In this document: positions 25,201-42,074 of the stretch, one piece after another
Layout: each line of letters begins with the position of its first letter
How positions within the stretch are numbered: the stretch's first letter is position 1
DNA from: Bolinopsis microptera
Lineage: Eukaryota > Ctenophora > Tentaculata > Lobata > Bolinopsidae
Length of the DNA: 60,000 nt
Assembly: GCF_026151205.1 (NCBI RefSeq)
Contig: NC_087074.1
Location: 8,537,726-8,597,725 of the forward strand
Direction: 5' to 3'
The notes under the pieces: model-generated
The model's database searches: none
What the model was told of the DNA's origin: nothing
The model's input: only the letters and a program-made list of their open reading frames with translations
Translations under genes and position numbers: made by a program

Positions 25201-28200
25201 ACAGTGTTGGGTCTGGAATGTACGAGAATGTTAGCAAGCATCACAGCAACAGAAACAGTTCCGAGTACGAGGACTATGTTAATATGGGTCACGTGCCTCC
25301 ATCAGTCCCTCAGCGACAAGCTAACGAGATGGTAAGTTCATTGTAAGGCATGTTGGCGCACAATTTTTAGTTCTTGGATCTATTGAAATTTGCAATAGTC
25401 CTTATGATTATTTGACAGTCCATATTGTGCTGTATTTTGCCTACCTAGATATTCCGAATTTCAATTTCTCCCCTGACTAAGATTATGTAATTCAGGTTGA
25501 AGAGTGGGTAGATAAAGTGCAGCAAGTTGAACCAGAATACGACGAACACGACGCCTCACAACCACCTGACCTACCTGAGAAACCTCGCGATCACGTGATC
25601 AACTCTAAAATAGACAATCGAGAAAAGCTCACGACCCGTGAGATGGCAGCTAATTTTGAGGAAGAGGACGAGGACTACGCAGAGCTTCCCCCTCTTCCGG
25701 AGTCCAGACAGCCTCGTTCCGAGCCTGCTGACAAACCTGCAGAGGTTGAGTTGGTGGAGCAACAGCCCGAACCTGTCAGTGTTAAAAATTCTAATCAGTC
25801 TTCTGGGTCAATAGGATTTGATACCTCGAATCTTCTTCCGGAAGTGGAGAGTTTGGAGTTGATTTCAGACAGAGAGTTCGAGCGCATGGAAAGGGAAATA
25901 TTGGACAGCGCAGACTCTTCAGAGAGGGATCCGTCCTCAAAAGTTAGCAGTAGCAATGATCTGTTAATCAATCAATCAGTAGATTTCCCATTCGATGATC
26001 TTTTGGATCAACTTGAAGAGCTAGATGAACCTAAAAATCTGAACAGACTGAGTGGAAATTCCCAGCAATCTGATATGCCTTCAGAGATTCCTACTCCAGT
26101 TTCAGAGCCAGAATCACACCCTTCACACTCGAGCTACGACATCGTCTCTCAAGATGTGTCTCCTGAGGAACCCTTGGAACATATCAGTGAGAAAGAAATT
26201 TTAGATGCCACAGAAAACGTCCCCTCAAAAGATCGGAATTTAAGACCTACCTCTTCCTCCCCGTCATCTTCATCTTCTTCTTCTTCTTCTTCAGGAACTT
26301 CCTCTTCTGATCCACCGTCATCAACACCCGATGATTCAGACAAAGTATCCGAGACGCTGGAGGATACACCCAAACCATCTCACTCTAACGTGTCCAGACT
26401 TTCCAGTTTGGATAAATTAGAGACCTGGGACAGTGGGCTGGAGGAGTCTCTCTTGAGAACCTCTAAGATCCTCCAAGAAGCAACTGAGGAACACGAGCAC
26501 AGGATGTTCCCTGATCAACTGCTTTTGAAACTAGGTTTGTTCTCTCTCTCTCTCTCTCTCTCTCTCCCTTGTTTTGCTCTCTCCCTTTTTTTTCAATTTT
26601 CAACGATATTGGTGAATTTTTGATCAATTAATTAAAACCAATTGACTATTAAATTCGTAAATTCCAGTCAACAGAGTTATTTTTCCATTTGGTTTGATTA
26701 TCAATACTTTTCAGGAAGTTTAGAAGATGAAAGTTACAAATACACTGACCACTCTGCGGCAGACTTGCCAAGTCCTGTAACATCAAGCATAGACAGTTGT
26801 GAAAGTCCCCAATCTGACAATCCCCCAGCTGCCACAAAACCTAAAGCTGGAAAACCTGTCAGTAAACTTGCTCGACCTTCTGGCCTTGCGCCACCAACCA
26901 AACTAGCTACTCCCAGTCCTAGAACATCTCGCAATGGCACACTTAAGAAATGTACTGCTTCTCGATCTAGTGGTAAGTCGGAGTGTTTTGTGTTTGTTAG
27001 TTTGTACTATGTCTCGTGATCGTACAATCATATCCAACTACTGTATCTATGTCAAAATTTAGACTAACTAACAACGGATTAATTTTATATTGTATGCCGC
27101 TTAAAATCATAAACAGTTGAAGTTTTTGCAATATCTTTATTCATCCTATTATATCGTTTATTTTAACACTTTTCTATTTTCAGATAACGTTTCTGGCTTA
27201 CCTAAAAGTAGACCAACCTCAACAGAGGGACGAAACTCAAAAATAACATCACCTTACGGCACCTTACCGCGAAAGAAGAAGACCGTTCCTAAACAGACCA
27301 AACTGACCAGATCAAGACAAAACAGCAGTGAGGGTGGAATACCAGGACCCCGGGCCAGTCCGAGCGCCACTTCCATCAGTAGTCCTAGTATTGGCCTCAG
27401 AAAAAACACATCACGTGATTCATCATCAGGACTTGCGGCCCCCAAGAAGACCAACACTCTGCCCCGACCATCTAGGAGTCTTGCTCGACCTATTTCGGGT
27501 ACTGGTCTTCAAAAACCAGCAGGTTTGAAGGTTCCAGCCTCGCGGGAGACAGTCAGATCTAGATCATCTTCTAGAGAATCAGTAGCTTCTTCTACTGGAG
27601 ATCGAGATTCAGTGAGGAGAGACTCGGGTGATTCGGCTACAACCAGGTCCTCTCTGAGTAGGAACAATCCTACTGAGAGGTCCATGAGACGTAGACTTTT
27701 GTCAACCGAAACAAGCAAAACTCTCACAGGAAAGAGGCGCTTATCAGTAGGAACTAAGAAAATAGCTCCTGAAGTGTTGCGTTCCCCGAGTTACCAGAAT
27801 GCAGTATCAGGGAGTGATGAACCCTCCGTCCCCAAGAGAAGCACGAGTCTAAGAACCTCAGGTACGTCCTCTTTACCTGGCTCCAACTCCTCCTCTCCAA
27901 CACCACGCGCTCCTGCCAAATCTAGAGGCAGCACTCTTCCTACTCCATCTTCAATCAGATCTCCATCTCGATCCTCTGCCCAGTCTCCAGCTAGTTCTGT
28001 TTCCAAACTACGAACTGTGTCAACTTCGTCTAAAACATCCGAAAGTAGGCTATCTAGAGGAACCGAAGACAAAACGGACACTCCTAAATCGATTTTAAAA
28101 CCGCCCAAATCCGAGACGAAACTCCCAAAATCTGGACTTCCAGCTCCTAAATCAGGGTTGAAAACCCCATCTTCGACAGGCCTCAGAAAACCCAGCTCTG

Positions 28201-28226
28201 GTGGAATTCCGAGGCCTTCAAGGTGA
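19247..28226 (+). CDS. Multi-PH-domain adaptor protein with Ser/Pro-rich basic tail (5' end not found)
   Basis: Exons: 19247-19340, 21766-21896, 22081-22198, 22621-22772, 22901-23167, 23366-23574, 25166-25331, 25496-26534, 26715-26972, 27184-28226. All phases agree, giving 1158 codons. Exon 1 is the last part of a PH domain (FAAHTRESRDKWIFSL), so at least one upstream exon is missing. Residues ~63-152 form a second PH domain (GYLREK, WTRRYCFV, C-terminal Trp146). A third, more diverged, spans ~182-275 with Trp269. Tyr343 in YENV fits a Grb2-SH2 motif and Tyr361 in YVNM a PI3K-p85 SH2 motif. The rest is acidic and poly-Ser, then strongly Ser/Pro/Arg/Lys-rich with repeated KSGLP/KSGLK-like elements to the final RPSR stop. 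This predicts a membrane-recruited signalling scaffold, perhaps cytoskeleton-linked. No orthologue named with confidence. Confidence 0.82.
20836..20893. repeat. Perfect 58-bp palindrome
   Basis: The 29 bases from 20836, starting GCTGAAATTAAATATACAGG, are followed at once by their exact reverse complement, with an alternating TA centre and no spacer. It lies in the first visible intron of the PH-domain gene. It could form a long hairpin or cruciform. It may be the collapsed ends of a small transposon. Confidence 0.95.
23575..25165. other. Longest downstream intron of the PH-domain gene
   Basis: A 1.6-kb intron bounded by GTAAGT and TTTTCAG. It holds a short direct duplication (CACCTGGCTTTAAAA near 24444 and 24468) and a locally GC-rich patch near 24070-24180. 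No exon or RNA gene seen. Confidence 0.5.
26250..26300 (+). repeat. Poly-Ser-coding trinucleotide tract
   Basis: A TCT/TCA-rich microsatellite inside the exon 25496-26534 encodes a run of about ten serines and its Ser-rich flanks. It is in frame and probably length-variable. A second simple repeat, (CT)n at about 26540-26568, follows the donor of the same exon. Confidence 0.8.
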
Positions 28227-31200
28227 TACTCCCACTGTTGGATTATCTAATTTTTATCGATAGAATTAATTTTTTGTTAATGATAATATGGGAGTAGATG
28301 GGGGTTGAGCTTTCCTCTGCTAGGTATCGAAGGCCCTATGGTGCTAAATTCTTATCGTTTTTAACATTGTTTTCGACAGTAAAAGTTGTAAACAGAACGC
28401 TAGTAGGCATATTTGGTTAATTTATTGTTTGAATTGGCAGTTGATTATGCTTTAAAACGTTTGTTGTAGAGAATGATAATGATATTGAAACGTTTTCCTT
28501 GCATTTTTGGGTGATTAATAAGTATGTATAGAAACTAAGAGTAAATCAACATTGCATCCTGCATCCTGCATCATTTCCATTATTTTATGATTGTTTCCTG
28601 AAATACGAACAAGTTAATCGGCTGTATATTGTCGTCATAAAAATTAATAAATCATATAGTCCCAAAAACTTATGTACCTGTACTGCTTGATTTCAATATT
28701 AATTTAAGTGATTTTTCATTTTGGCTGTATCCTTATTTTCGCCAGTTTTACTCAAAATTTTGTTCCGAATGTCGAGTTTGTTGCTTCGAAACGAGTGATA
28801 TTACGGATTTCCTAAAACTTAATCAGCGACAATAAGAGTTTTAAGTTTCGTTTATATTTCAAAAGATTCCAGGAACTAGAAGGCGCCTGCCAACTAGTGA
28901 TAATTGTGTATTGATTTTATTCTTGAAAGAATTTGTTGATATTTGTTTATTTTTGATACCATCTTTGATATTATGTTCATCTCTTTCGTTAAATATTTTG
29001 TTTAACCTCAAATTACAAGTGTTTAGTTTTGTTTATCATGATTCAGCTAGCACGACTTGGACTATGAGTATAACCATAACTGAAATAAGTGAGACCAAAT
29101 CCGTACAGTATCCAAGAAGCACTACCACTAATCATGGTAGACACTAGTCAGCTCTCTTATTCTAGGGTGAGGGTTAGGGTTAAGCTCTATTGACCTCAAC
29201 CCTTACTCTTCATTGTAAGCCTTAGTATTGCCACTGAACAATTATTATTAAGTTCAAATCGAAAGTCATCAGTGGTTATGAAATATGAAGACTACATGTT
29301 ATTTGTAGATACCAAGATAAACCCGATAATAAAAAACAAAACTTAGTGGATTTTTGCAGTTATTGTTAGCGAACACTCTCGTATGACTTCAGTAAGATTT
29401 CGAATATTTTAGACATGTATACTCGTTACCACCGAGCGTTATTAATAACTTATGAATTTAAATTTGAATACAAAAATTTATTATAAAGGCTGTCAGTTTT
29501 CGTTTACAAACTAAAGAGATAAATAATCAGCCGTGTAAAACTATGCTGCATCATCCTGCATAACATTTGTATGCTTGTATTTTAGTTTGAATATGTCATT
29601 CCAATTTAACGGAACACTGATTTCAATTATACTAAATGAAGATTGAGCAGTGTATTATAACATACTGTGTATGATATATCAGATATCGATCGAGTGCGAA
29701 TAAGTAAAAGTAATCACACCAGTTATTAAGAAGGGAAAAAAGAATATAATCAATGATTATTATTAGAATTCTATTATCGATAAAACGCTTAAAAGTTGCT
29801 TTGCATGCTTTTTATAAATAAATATTGATGTTGTCGAAAACCAAATCTTTGGTGTATTAAGTCAATTTATTTCTTAATTAATTTAACTTTTGACTAATTA
29901 CAAATTATAGATATATAAACCATATAACTGTCTAAACGGCAACGCACCATAAGAATATACTGTCTCATAGGCACAATAGCAAGGGTAATGGTATTGCATA
30001 AGAATATTTGCATTATCATCTCTATCGAAACATTTCCGCACATACCATTTCTTGCTACGGAAATGCTAAATGTAAATTTAAAATCATGAAATACTTTTTT
30101 TAAATTTTTGTCTTTTTTCCTTTTTTTAAACATTTTTAATAAAAATTTATAATAAATTTAAGAAGTAAAAATAAAAAGTGAATACCTTAACATAACACTG
30201 AGCTCGAAACATCATCATAATTGAAAGTGAAACAGTTTAAAGGTTAACACAATAACACAGCAAAAAAAATTGAATTTGATTTCATTTTCCATTAAACTAT
30301 TATGATATTGATAACTAAAACATTGATACATGTTACGTATCCCAAATATCAGAGACGCGCGAAAAGTGGCATGCAACGTATGTCAACTAAAACATATTTA
30401 AACTATCGAGGAAATTTTTAAACTCGCTGGAAAATATATATAAATGCTCACAGTTGATTATTAAAACATTGCCAGTTTTATGATACAAAGTTAATCGAAA
30501 TTCATGTATTTTTTTCTTTTCTGTTTAATTACTTTTTTTTCTGTATTTATACAAACTACCTTTGTTAAGATTACTACTACTAGTCCGTTTGCTGTTATTT
30601 TCGTAAGATTATACCTAAAATTAAAAGTATAGAAAGCAGAAGGTTTCATTGCACTTGAACCGAAGTAGATACGTATTGTCAGTTTATATGATTATGTGAT
30701 AAGTACAGTATAGTTCTATTCTTCTAAAATATTTGTAAAACTAGAGTTCCTGAGAAATTCGGATCCTCTTCGAGCTAGATAGAAGAAGAAGTAGGTACTA
30801 GGTCTGTCTGTTAGCAGTTAGATTGAACTTCTGTAGCTTAGCAACTTGTTTTCCATCTTGCTCTCATCGTCCTCTGAAATAGCAATAGTATGAAGAAAAA
30901 AAAGGCCGCGAAGAATTTAACTTATCGTTATCAATATCATGATGGCATTCAGCGGAGATACTTCGTTGCCTATGACGTCACTAGATACGAACTATGATTT
31001 TCATTGAAACAGCCACTGATGACATCAAATGGGCCGCTACAGTGGCGATTTAAAGTACGGAGAATAGCTCGGTAATATCTGCAGGGAGATTTGTTTTAAA
31101 ACATATAAGAGATACGAAAAGTTTGTTTTAGCAGGAGCTTTCAAAATATATGTGTAATTGTAAATTGTCTTCTCGGTAATATTGTTTAAAATTCCAGGGT

Positions 31201-31521
31201 CAGGTTTCGAATAGTTATTGGAGATGCTAAAATCAAAAAGAAATATAAAGGTTTTTATTTTCTAGATACGAACGAGATACGAGCATTAAGACTCAACTCT
31301 ATTTACAATAAAAAATCGATTTCATAACTTCAAATTCTTAATTTATAAATAAAACGATGCTCAGGTTGTACTTGTATTCACGTTTATTATACTTATAGCC
31401 ATTGTTAATATTTTATACATCTCTGATCTCTGATTGTGAAGATCGCAGAAGGTTTCCCAAAGTGTGCATGGAACAAATTTGTTTCGCAAATTTACAAAAA
31501 TGTAGCCTTAACAATCTCGAG
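28227..31521. other. Gene-poor AT-rich intergenic stretch
   Basis: Beyond the 3' end of the PH gene I find no supported exon. A partial telomere-like GGGTTAGGGTTA lies near 29168. The rest is AT-rich with many short frames of no merit. Confidence 0.5.
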
Positions 31522-31763
31522 TTAGGAGTAGGACTCCTGTTTTGAAGCATATTGTTCGGTAACGCCAACGGGACTGGTCTCTGTGCTGCTTCCAGTGTTA
31601 CTTTCCTGATCCTCCTCAGAAGGTTCTTGAAATGGTTTAATTACAAAATCTGGTTATTGTATGATCACTTGTTTAGCTCGTACAATGTACACGAAGGCTG
31701 TAAGTACTACTACTAGTAGATTGCTATAAAGTGTTGTGACTGGGGTACCGTTAAAGCCATAAA
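31522..31763 (-). CDS. Possible 3' exon of a membrane protein with an in-frame TAA
   Basis: On the minus strand an acceptor-like GTATCAG precedes 31763. The reading frame then encodes GFNGTPVTTLYSNLLVVVLT followed by AFVYIVRAKQ, a clear transmembrane-type segment with a basic stop-transfer end. A TAA stands at 31654-31656. The same frame then continues for 43 more codons, starting PDFVIKPFQEPSEEDQES, polar and acidic like a cytoplasmic tail, to TAA at 31522. Either the first TAA is the real stop, or it is read through, or the gene is decayed, or the CCAG just after it is an alternative acceptor. No upstream exon found, and no family recognised. Confidence 0.35.
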
Positions 31764-31779
31764 CTGATACAATTAATTA

Positions 31780-32420
31780 TCTTATCGGACTTCATTTGAA
31801 CGGACATTAATTGGACGCTGAAGGCCCTAGCGTTCGTTTTAATGTCCATTCAAATTAAGTCCGACAAGGTAGTTACGTTAAATACGTTAAAATAAATGAA
31901 TGCCTCAAGCGTTCATTTTAAAATTAATGTCCGTTCAAAATTATTTCTGTTCAAGCAATTTCCGGTCAAATATCGTCCGATAACTATAAATATAATAAAA
32001 TGAATTATATTTTTATTAGGTCAAGACATCCAATTTCTTTTAGTATTACGCTTTCATTGCATTACATTCGGTGATCCGTGAAAGCTTATTAAATTATATT
32101 TTATAGTCATATGGAAACTACTAGGTACCTTATCGGTCATAACTATCACGGACATTACTTTCACGCTGAAGACCTTAGCATGAATAATTATGTCCGTGAA
32201 AATAATGTCTGTGGCATTATAAAGGTCCGTGAATAATAAAGTCCGGTAATTATTTCCATTAATTTTAGTGTGTGTGTGTACCTACTTTAACTTATGCGTA
32301 GATTAAGATAATATGCGTGTAGCATACCTTATCGGACCTTATTTGACCGGAAATTAAATGAAGTTGAACGGACATAATTATGGACGGACATTAAAATTAA
32401 CGCTCGAAGACATTCAAAAC
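31780..32420. repeat. Cluster of diverged inverted repeats with CTTATCGGAC and GGACATTA motifs
   Basis: CTTATCGGACTTCATTTGAA near 31782 is mirrored by TTCAAATTAAGTCCGACAAG near 31850-31869, with GGACATTA and TAATGTCC inside, making one foldback unit. Related strings recur at about 31925-31985, 32128-32260 and 32330-32405. This looks like several nested or tandem copies of one decayed foldback element. No coding content. Confidence 0.65.
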
Positions 32421-32585
32421 CATCAAAAATCCAAATTCATTTTTTTTGGCGTTTTAAAAATGTTAGCAGATAAGGTATTAGCTTATTTGACCAAAACCCA
32501 TAATCGATCATGGGTAGAGTGGACCGCGCTGCCACTGGCTCTCTTTCCCAAACAAAAGGAAATGATATTAATTTGATTGACCGTC

Positions 32586-32897
32586 TGCAAATGCAAAATA
32601 ATACCGAGAATGAAATCGTTCGCTCGCTTTTCCCATTCATTCACGGCTTACGAATTGTAATAAGTTTCGATTAATTACATCAATCACATGCTGTGAAAAT
32701 CTGTTTGAGTTGCGTTCGGGTTGACCTAGTATTTCGGGATAAGGGTGGTATTTAATGAATTAGCTGAAGTTTATTCATTATTAAATCTTTATTGCAGAGT
32801 ATAAGCTGCCTTCGGGTAGTCCTTCTTAATCTATTACAATTGTAAAAGAATGGGAAAAGCGAGCGACCGATTCCATTCTTGGCATCATTTTGCATTT
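32586..32897. repeat. Foldback pair with ~65-bp inverted arms
   Basis: The arm at about 32586-32655 contains CGTTCGCTCGCTTTTCCCAT; the arm at about 32829-32897 contains ATGGGAAAAGCGAGCGACCG, close to its reverse complement, and similarity runs on through TGCAAAATAATACC-like sequence at the outer ends. The loop is about 170 bases. A third, direct-orientation copy of the right arm is near 33870-33925. Confidence 0.7.
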
Positions 32898-34180
32898 TAA
32901 TTCCTGCGTTCGATCTAATTTCTGCGTTCGTTCTAATAGTAATAGTAATTACATCTTGGTTACAGTAAGCAAGTTAACAATTAACAATTAACCGCTTGCA
33001 GTTTAAACTTTACCGCAAAACAGCCGCAACACTCGATTTGATGCGTTAATTTTGTCGCATCACCAACGAGGTCGTATAAACTTATAAAGGCCATAGATTA
33101 GATTTTGTGTGGCCGTTTAGAGGCAGTATAAAGGCCATGTAATATATCTTTTCAGTGGCCGTATAGTGGCCAAATCTAATGGACCCGACCACATTTCCGG
33201 AGACTAATATCAGGTGAATATGGAATATATTATGATATCCATGACCATATAATTATAACCTTAACTCAAACATCGGGGAATGCAATGTTGAATTTCTTAA
33301 AAGTTACAATTCACACAATTATTAATAATGTGCACTTTTTAAAAAAAGAGAGGCTGGGTCTGGTTGGCCCACGAGAGGATAGCATATGGAATATGGATGC
33401 TTTGCCTACCTCTGGAGTATGGCAGTCCTGTGGGAGGATGCCGGTGGAATCAAGATGTGTAATAAAGGATGAGGGTAAGTGTTGTGGGGTGAGTCATAGA
33501 TGAACGCTTAAGTGGTGGTTGAGTGTGGAAAATGTGCACTGAAAGTACAGAAACGAGCAAAATTTCGACAGTTCAAAATCTACAAAAATTCAATGATTAT
33601 CACTTTCCAATCGTTTAATTAAGGTTGTTAAGAACTGGGGCAATTAGCAATAGCTACGTGCTGCAATTTTAAAATTGCATATATATAACGAAATGAACGA
33701 TACCTTTTATTTATATTCACATTGTTTAATACCAGTTTGATTATGACATCTGTCGACATGTGAATATCTGTTTGGTGCGCGGTACCTGTTGGGGAAAAGG
33801 GTGGTATTATGTTGCGAAGTTTATTCATACTTTCTTATTGCACAATAGCTATTTAAATCCTTCTATCTTACAATTGTAAATGAATGGGAAACGAGCTCGA
33901 CAGTCCAATCTTGCATATTTGCATTTAATCCTGTGAATCTGATTCTGCGATTCGTTCTATATTTGATGCGGGATTGACATCTTGCGTTACAGTAACAAGT
34001 TAACATTAACAATTAGCTGCCAGTTAACACTTACGCAAACTAGCCCAACACTGAGAGGGGTTATGGCGATCAGTTATAATTATAAAGCATATTAATATTG
34101 TGCCGTTTTAGACAGTAAATGCAATAATAATCTTGGGCCGTTCAGTGGCAATATCTATGTGACGATCATGTCAATTTTAA
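32740..34180. repeat. Diverged tandem duplication, two copies about 1 kb apart
   Basis: Copy 1 (about 32740-33190) and copy 2 (about 33790-34160) share the same order of markers: AAGGGTGGTATT, GAAGTTTATTCAT, CAATTGTAAA, AATGGGAAA, TTCGTTCTA, TTACAGTAA, AAGTTAACA, AGTGGC. Copy 2 is shorter, mainly through many small deletions. Between them, 33330-33503 has a short open frame that I do not accept as a gene. Confidence 0.6.
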
Positions 34181-34478
34181 TCTTCCTAATCATATGGTTG
34201 ACTAAAATAAAAGACCAAGTTAAACATCAATTAACGATAAAACTGGTTATGATCTATAATCTATTCCGTCGGCGCTTTGCTAAAATGGGTATGACTGGTG
34301 ACTCTTTTGTCAAAAAGATATTTCTGGCGAAAGAAAAGCGTGCATAACGATAACGTGCACAGTTCGAACCATGTGAATTATAACCGATAAGGTGGTAAAG
34401 ATTGTCAAGATAAAAAACTATTTTTCAAATAACGTTTTTTATCCGATAATTAGTTTGATTCAGCAATTGATCTATTTC

Positions 34479-39368
<4,890 letters not shown>

Positions 39369-40267
39369 AATTGAAAAGGGTTTTCGTCAAAGAGATACGA
39401 GCAACGAAATAGATATGATTTAATAAAAGTGATCGCCAACTTGTTTCGCGTGCGAGCTGAGAGTCACTCCTTCATCAAATTTATCAAAGTCGCGGCAGTT
39501 TTTACACGTTTTATAGACGCGCAATTCAAATCAATTATGCGCGGCGCGAACATCCATTATTATGAAAATTTTCGCGATCACGGTTTATCGATTATATTTA
39601 TTAATATCAATTCGAAATTTTCAAAATGCAGCGGTATAGCAAAAACATAAAAAGCTTAATCATAAATCATAAATGATTAGTATTAATATTAATAGTTATT
39701 ATTAAACTGTTATTTAGTTATTCTCCACACCACACACGTTAAAATTTTTTATTTAAGACGCCAATTCCAATGCGGCGCGCGCCGCTCTTTTCCATTTTCG
39801 AGCTTTTCACTTATATGTTATAGTTTTAAAAGTTATTATACGCAAGCAATAAATTAGTAAGCTGGGTTGTATAAAAAACAACATTTTAAATGCCACAGCA
39901 CAATACATATGCATTGCTTTGTAAAACGTTGGAATACGCACATAAATTGATTATTTATTATTAATATTAATAATTTAATTGTCGTGCCACCATTTTAAAT
40001 TTGTATTTGTGATCAACAAACCTCCACGAATGAATATCGCAACCATGATACCACATTGGCCTACGTAAGTTGTCCACAATTTAGGTCCCTGAACTAAACT
40101 GCAAATGAGTTTATGAGTTGTACTTGTAAAACTAAAACAAAGTGAGGTTTGCCATGTTAAACTGGTTCTACGTTTTTAGAAATTTAGACGAGTCAACGAA
40201 CAAGTTTACTTGATTGCTGATGACCCTAGGCTATAAGTATAATGATAATGTCCATAGAGATTCGTTG

Positions 40268-40598
40268 TCATACGTTGTATGACCTTGTATCACGTTGCGA
40301 CCCCCACGGTCGTTTCACTTTATCGTCCTGACGATACAGGGGAAGCCGCGCACTCGTGCGCGGAGGGTCATACAACGTATGACAAGTATAACCCGACACG
40401 CACGTGTGCGCGGTTACTGGGCCGCGCTCAGCCTGTCATTCCGCCAAATCTTTATGTTAATGAACATAATAGCCTGGGGTCCTCAGGTAAGTGCGCGGCT
40501 CCCCTGTATCGTAGAAACTCTATAGTGAACCGACAACGGGGGTCACGACGTGATAGAAAAGATTTGGTGGAATGACAGGCTGAGCGCCGCCCAGTAAT
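40268..40598. repeat. Interleaved inverted repeats in order A-B-A'-B'
   Basis: Segment A (about 40292-40352: GCGACCCCCACGG ... GATACAGGGGAAGCCGCGCAC) pairs with A' (about 40491-40549). Segment B (about 40413-40453, GCTCAGCCTGTCATTCCGCC) pairs with B' (about 40558-40597). A third pair, GTCATACGTTGTATGAC at 40268-40284 and its exact reverse complement at 40368-40384, lies on the left. The block is GC-richer than the neighbourhood. The crossing order is that of a pseudoknot if transcribed, or of two overlapping foldback insertions. Confidence 0.8.
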
Positions 40599-41031
40599 CA
40601 ATAGGTAAGCCATAAGCAGACAATATGTAAGTCACAACGTAAAATAGTTAATCCCTTATCCCGGCAAATTGTTGTATGTAGGTTTATTGTTTATAATCTA
40701 CCAAGGGCAAGACGCGCGCTGGCCGCTGAAATGGGCTCATCGACGAGTTGGACTCATTGACGAGTATCAATCGTTGCGTTAAGCGAATTGCTGTAATATT
40801 TGAAGGATGTTACTTGTCTAAATTTCTTCAAAGTCAAAAGTGGCTCGCGCCGCTTTCTTCTCAAAATGTTGTGTTAGTCCGAGGCAAATGTTATGGCCCG
40901 AGGCAAGTGCTACAAAGTAGTGCGCGCCGGGCTACTGCTAGTCCATATAATATAATTATATAGCGAGCCCATGTCGATCTATTGTCTATCCCATCTTGAC
41001 TTCAAATAACACTCGCTACTTTGATTGCCTA

Positions 41032-41050
41032 ACCCTAACCCTAACCCTAA
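41032..41050. repeat. Interstitial telomere-like CCCTAA tract
   Basis: Three perfect CTAACC/CCCTAA units followed by degenerate AACCTAACCTA. This is the TTAGGG-type animal telomere repeat in an internal position, of the kind left by repair or insertion events. Confidence 0.7.
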
Positions 41051-42074
41051 TATAACCTAACCTATAAGTATAATTAGACTGGGATGGGCCCATTTTAGTG
41101 TTTCCCCCATGGTATGGATACGTTTAACTTTAAGAATGAGTGTTAAACTTAAAGTTATAGACAGCTTCTGGAGTGAGCCAGTTTTTTCCCGCCATATTGC
41201 ATATCTTCTACGTTTATAAAAAGTTTATAAATAAAACTTGTAGTCTGAGATCCCCAGACAAGGAGGGAGCAGACATGAGACAGAGGAACGCGCTCAAAGT
41301 CAAAATTCTAAGGGCGCACCAGGTGACTGGTGAATCAAAGCCAGTTCTCTAGCGCATGACTAAGTTAAAATTTCTGCAAGGATAAGTCAGAATGCTGTTT
41401 TTATATCAATTTACAAATAAAGTTAAGCACTTAAATACGACAGTCGACAATAATAAATAAATAATTCCAATTCAAAGGCATATAACTATAAATAATATCA
41501 AATTTTTCTTCTTAGTCTTTCTCAAATCTACGTTTTTATATAACCCCTAACAAGAGTCTTATCGACCACTTAAAAATATCTAAATGTAGTCTAGATTCGA
41601 AATGATAACTAAAAGGACGATAATATCTGAGAAGAAACTCTAACTCTAAGTTGAACTAATTGAAATCGTCGCATTGAACAATTTTATTTTGGAAAAAGAT
41701 CAAACCAAATATAAATTTTTTAGGCCAGTAGTTGTTCAGTTATTGGTTCGTTAAAACGCGGAGTTTACATCAATATTATACGAAAATAAACTTCAACTTA
41801 ATAAAATTATCAGCTCTTATTTATTCTCACGGACCTTATTCAGTCAAATTTAAGGCCGACATAATAAGGTAAAAATCAGATCGACTGATTAGGTTAATAT
41901 AATTTTCTTTATTTACGCCCCTTCATAAATTTCTGAATACGATTTAATCAGCAGTTCAATTAGTTAAAAAATCTGATTTGATAGCAGTCTTACTTCCATC
42001 AAAATTCCAATTTAACTGATGATGAAAGGTAAGGGGTAGTTAGGAGTCTTAAGAGTCATGACCATCCTGAAAGT

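Larger units (their letters stand above)
39369..42074. other. Upstream region of alpha-tubulin, no gene
   Basis: Should contain the tubulin promoter just right of 39368, but I see no decisive core element. It holds the nested inverted repeats at 40268-40598 and the CCCTAA tract at 41032-41050. The rest is AT-rich with no supported exon. Confidence 0.5.

Noticed and set aside
26149-28108. Minus-strand frames of 60-105 codons over the PH-gene tail
   Set aside because: They mirror the Ser/Pro-rich codons of the supported plus-strand exons.
33285-33503. Plus-strand frame with IWNMDALPTSGVWQSCGRM and a GTAAGT donor
   Set aside because: No acceptor or partner exon, no recognised family, and it lies between two copies of a decayed repeat.
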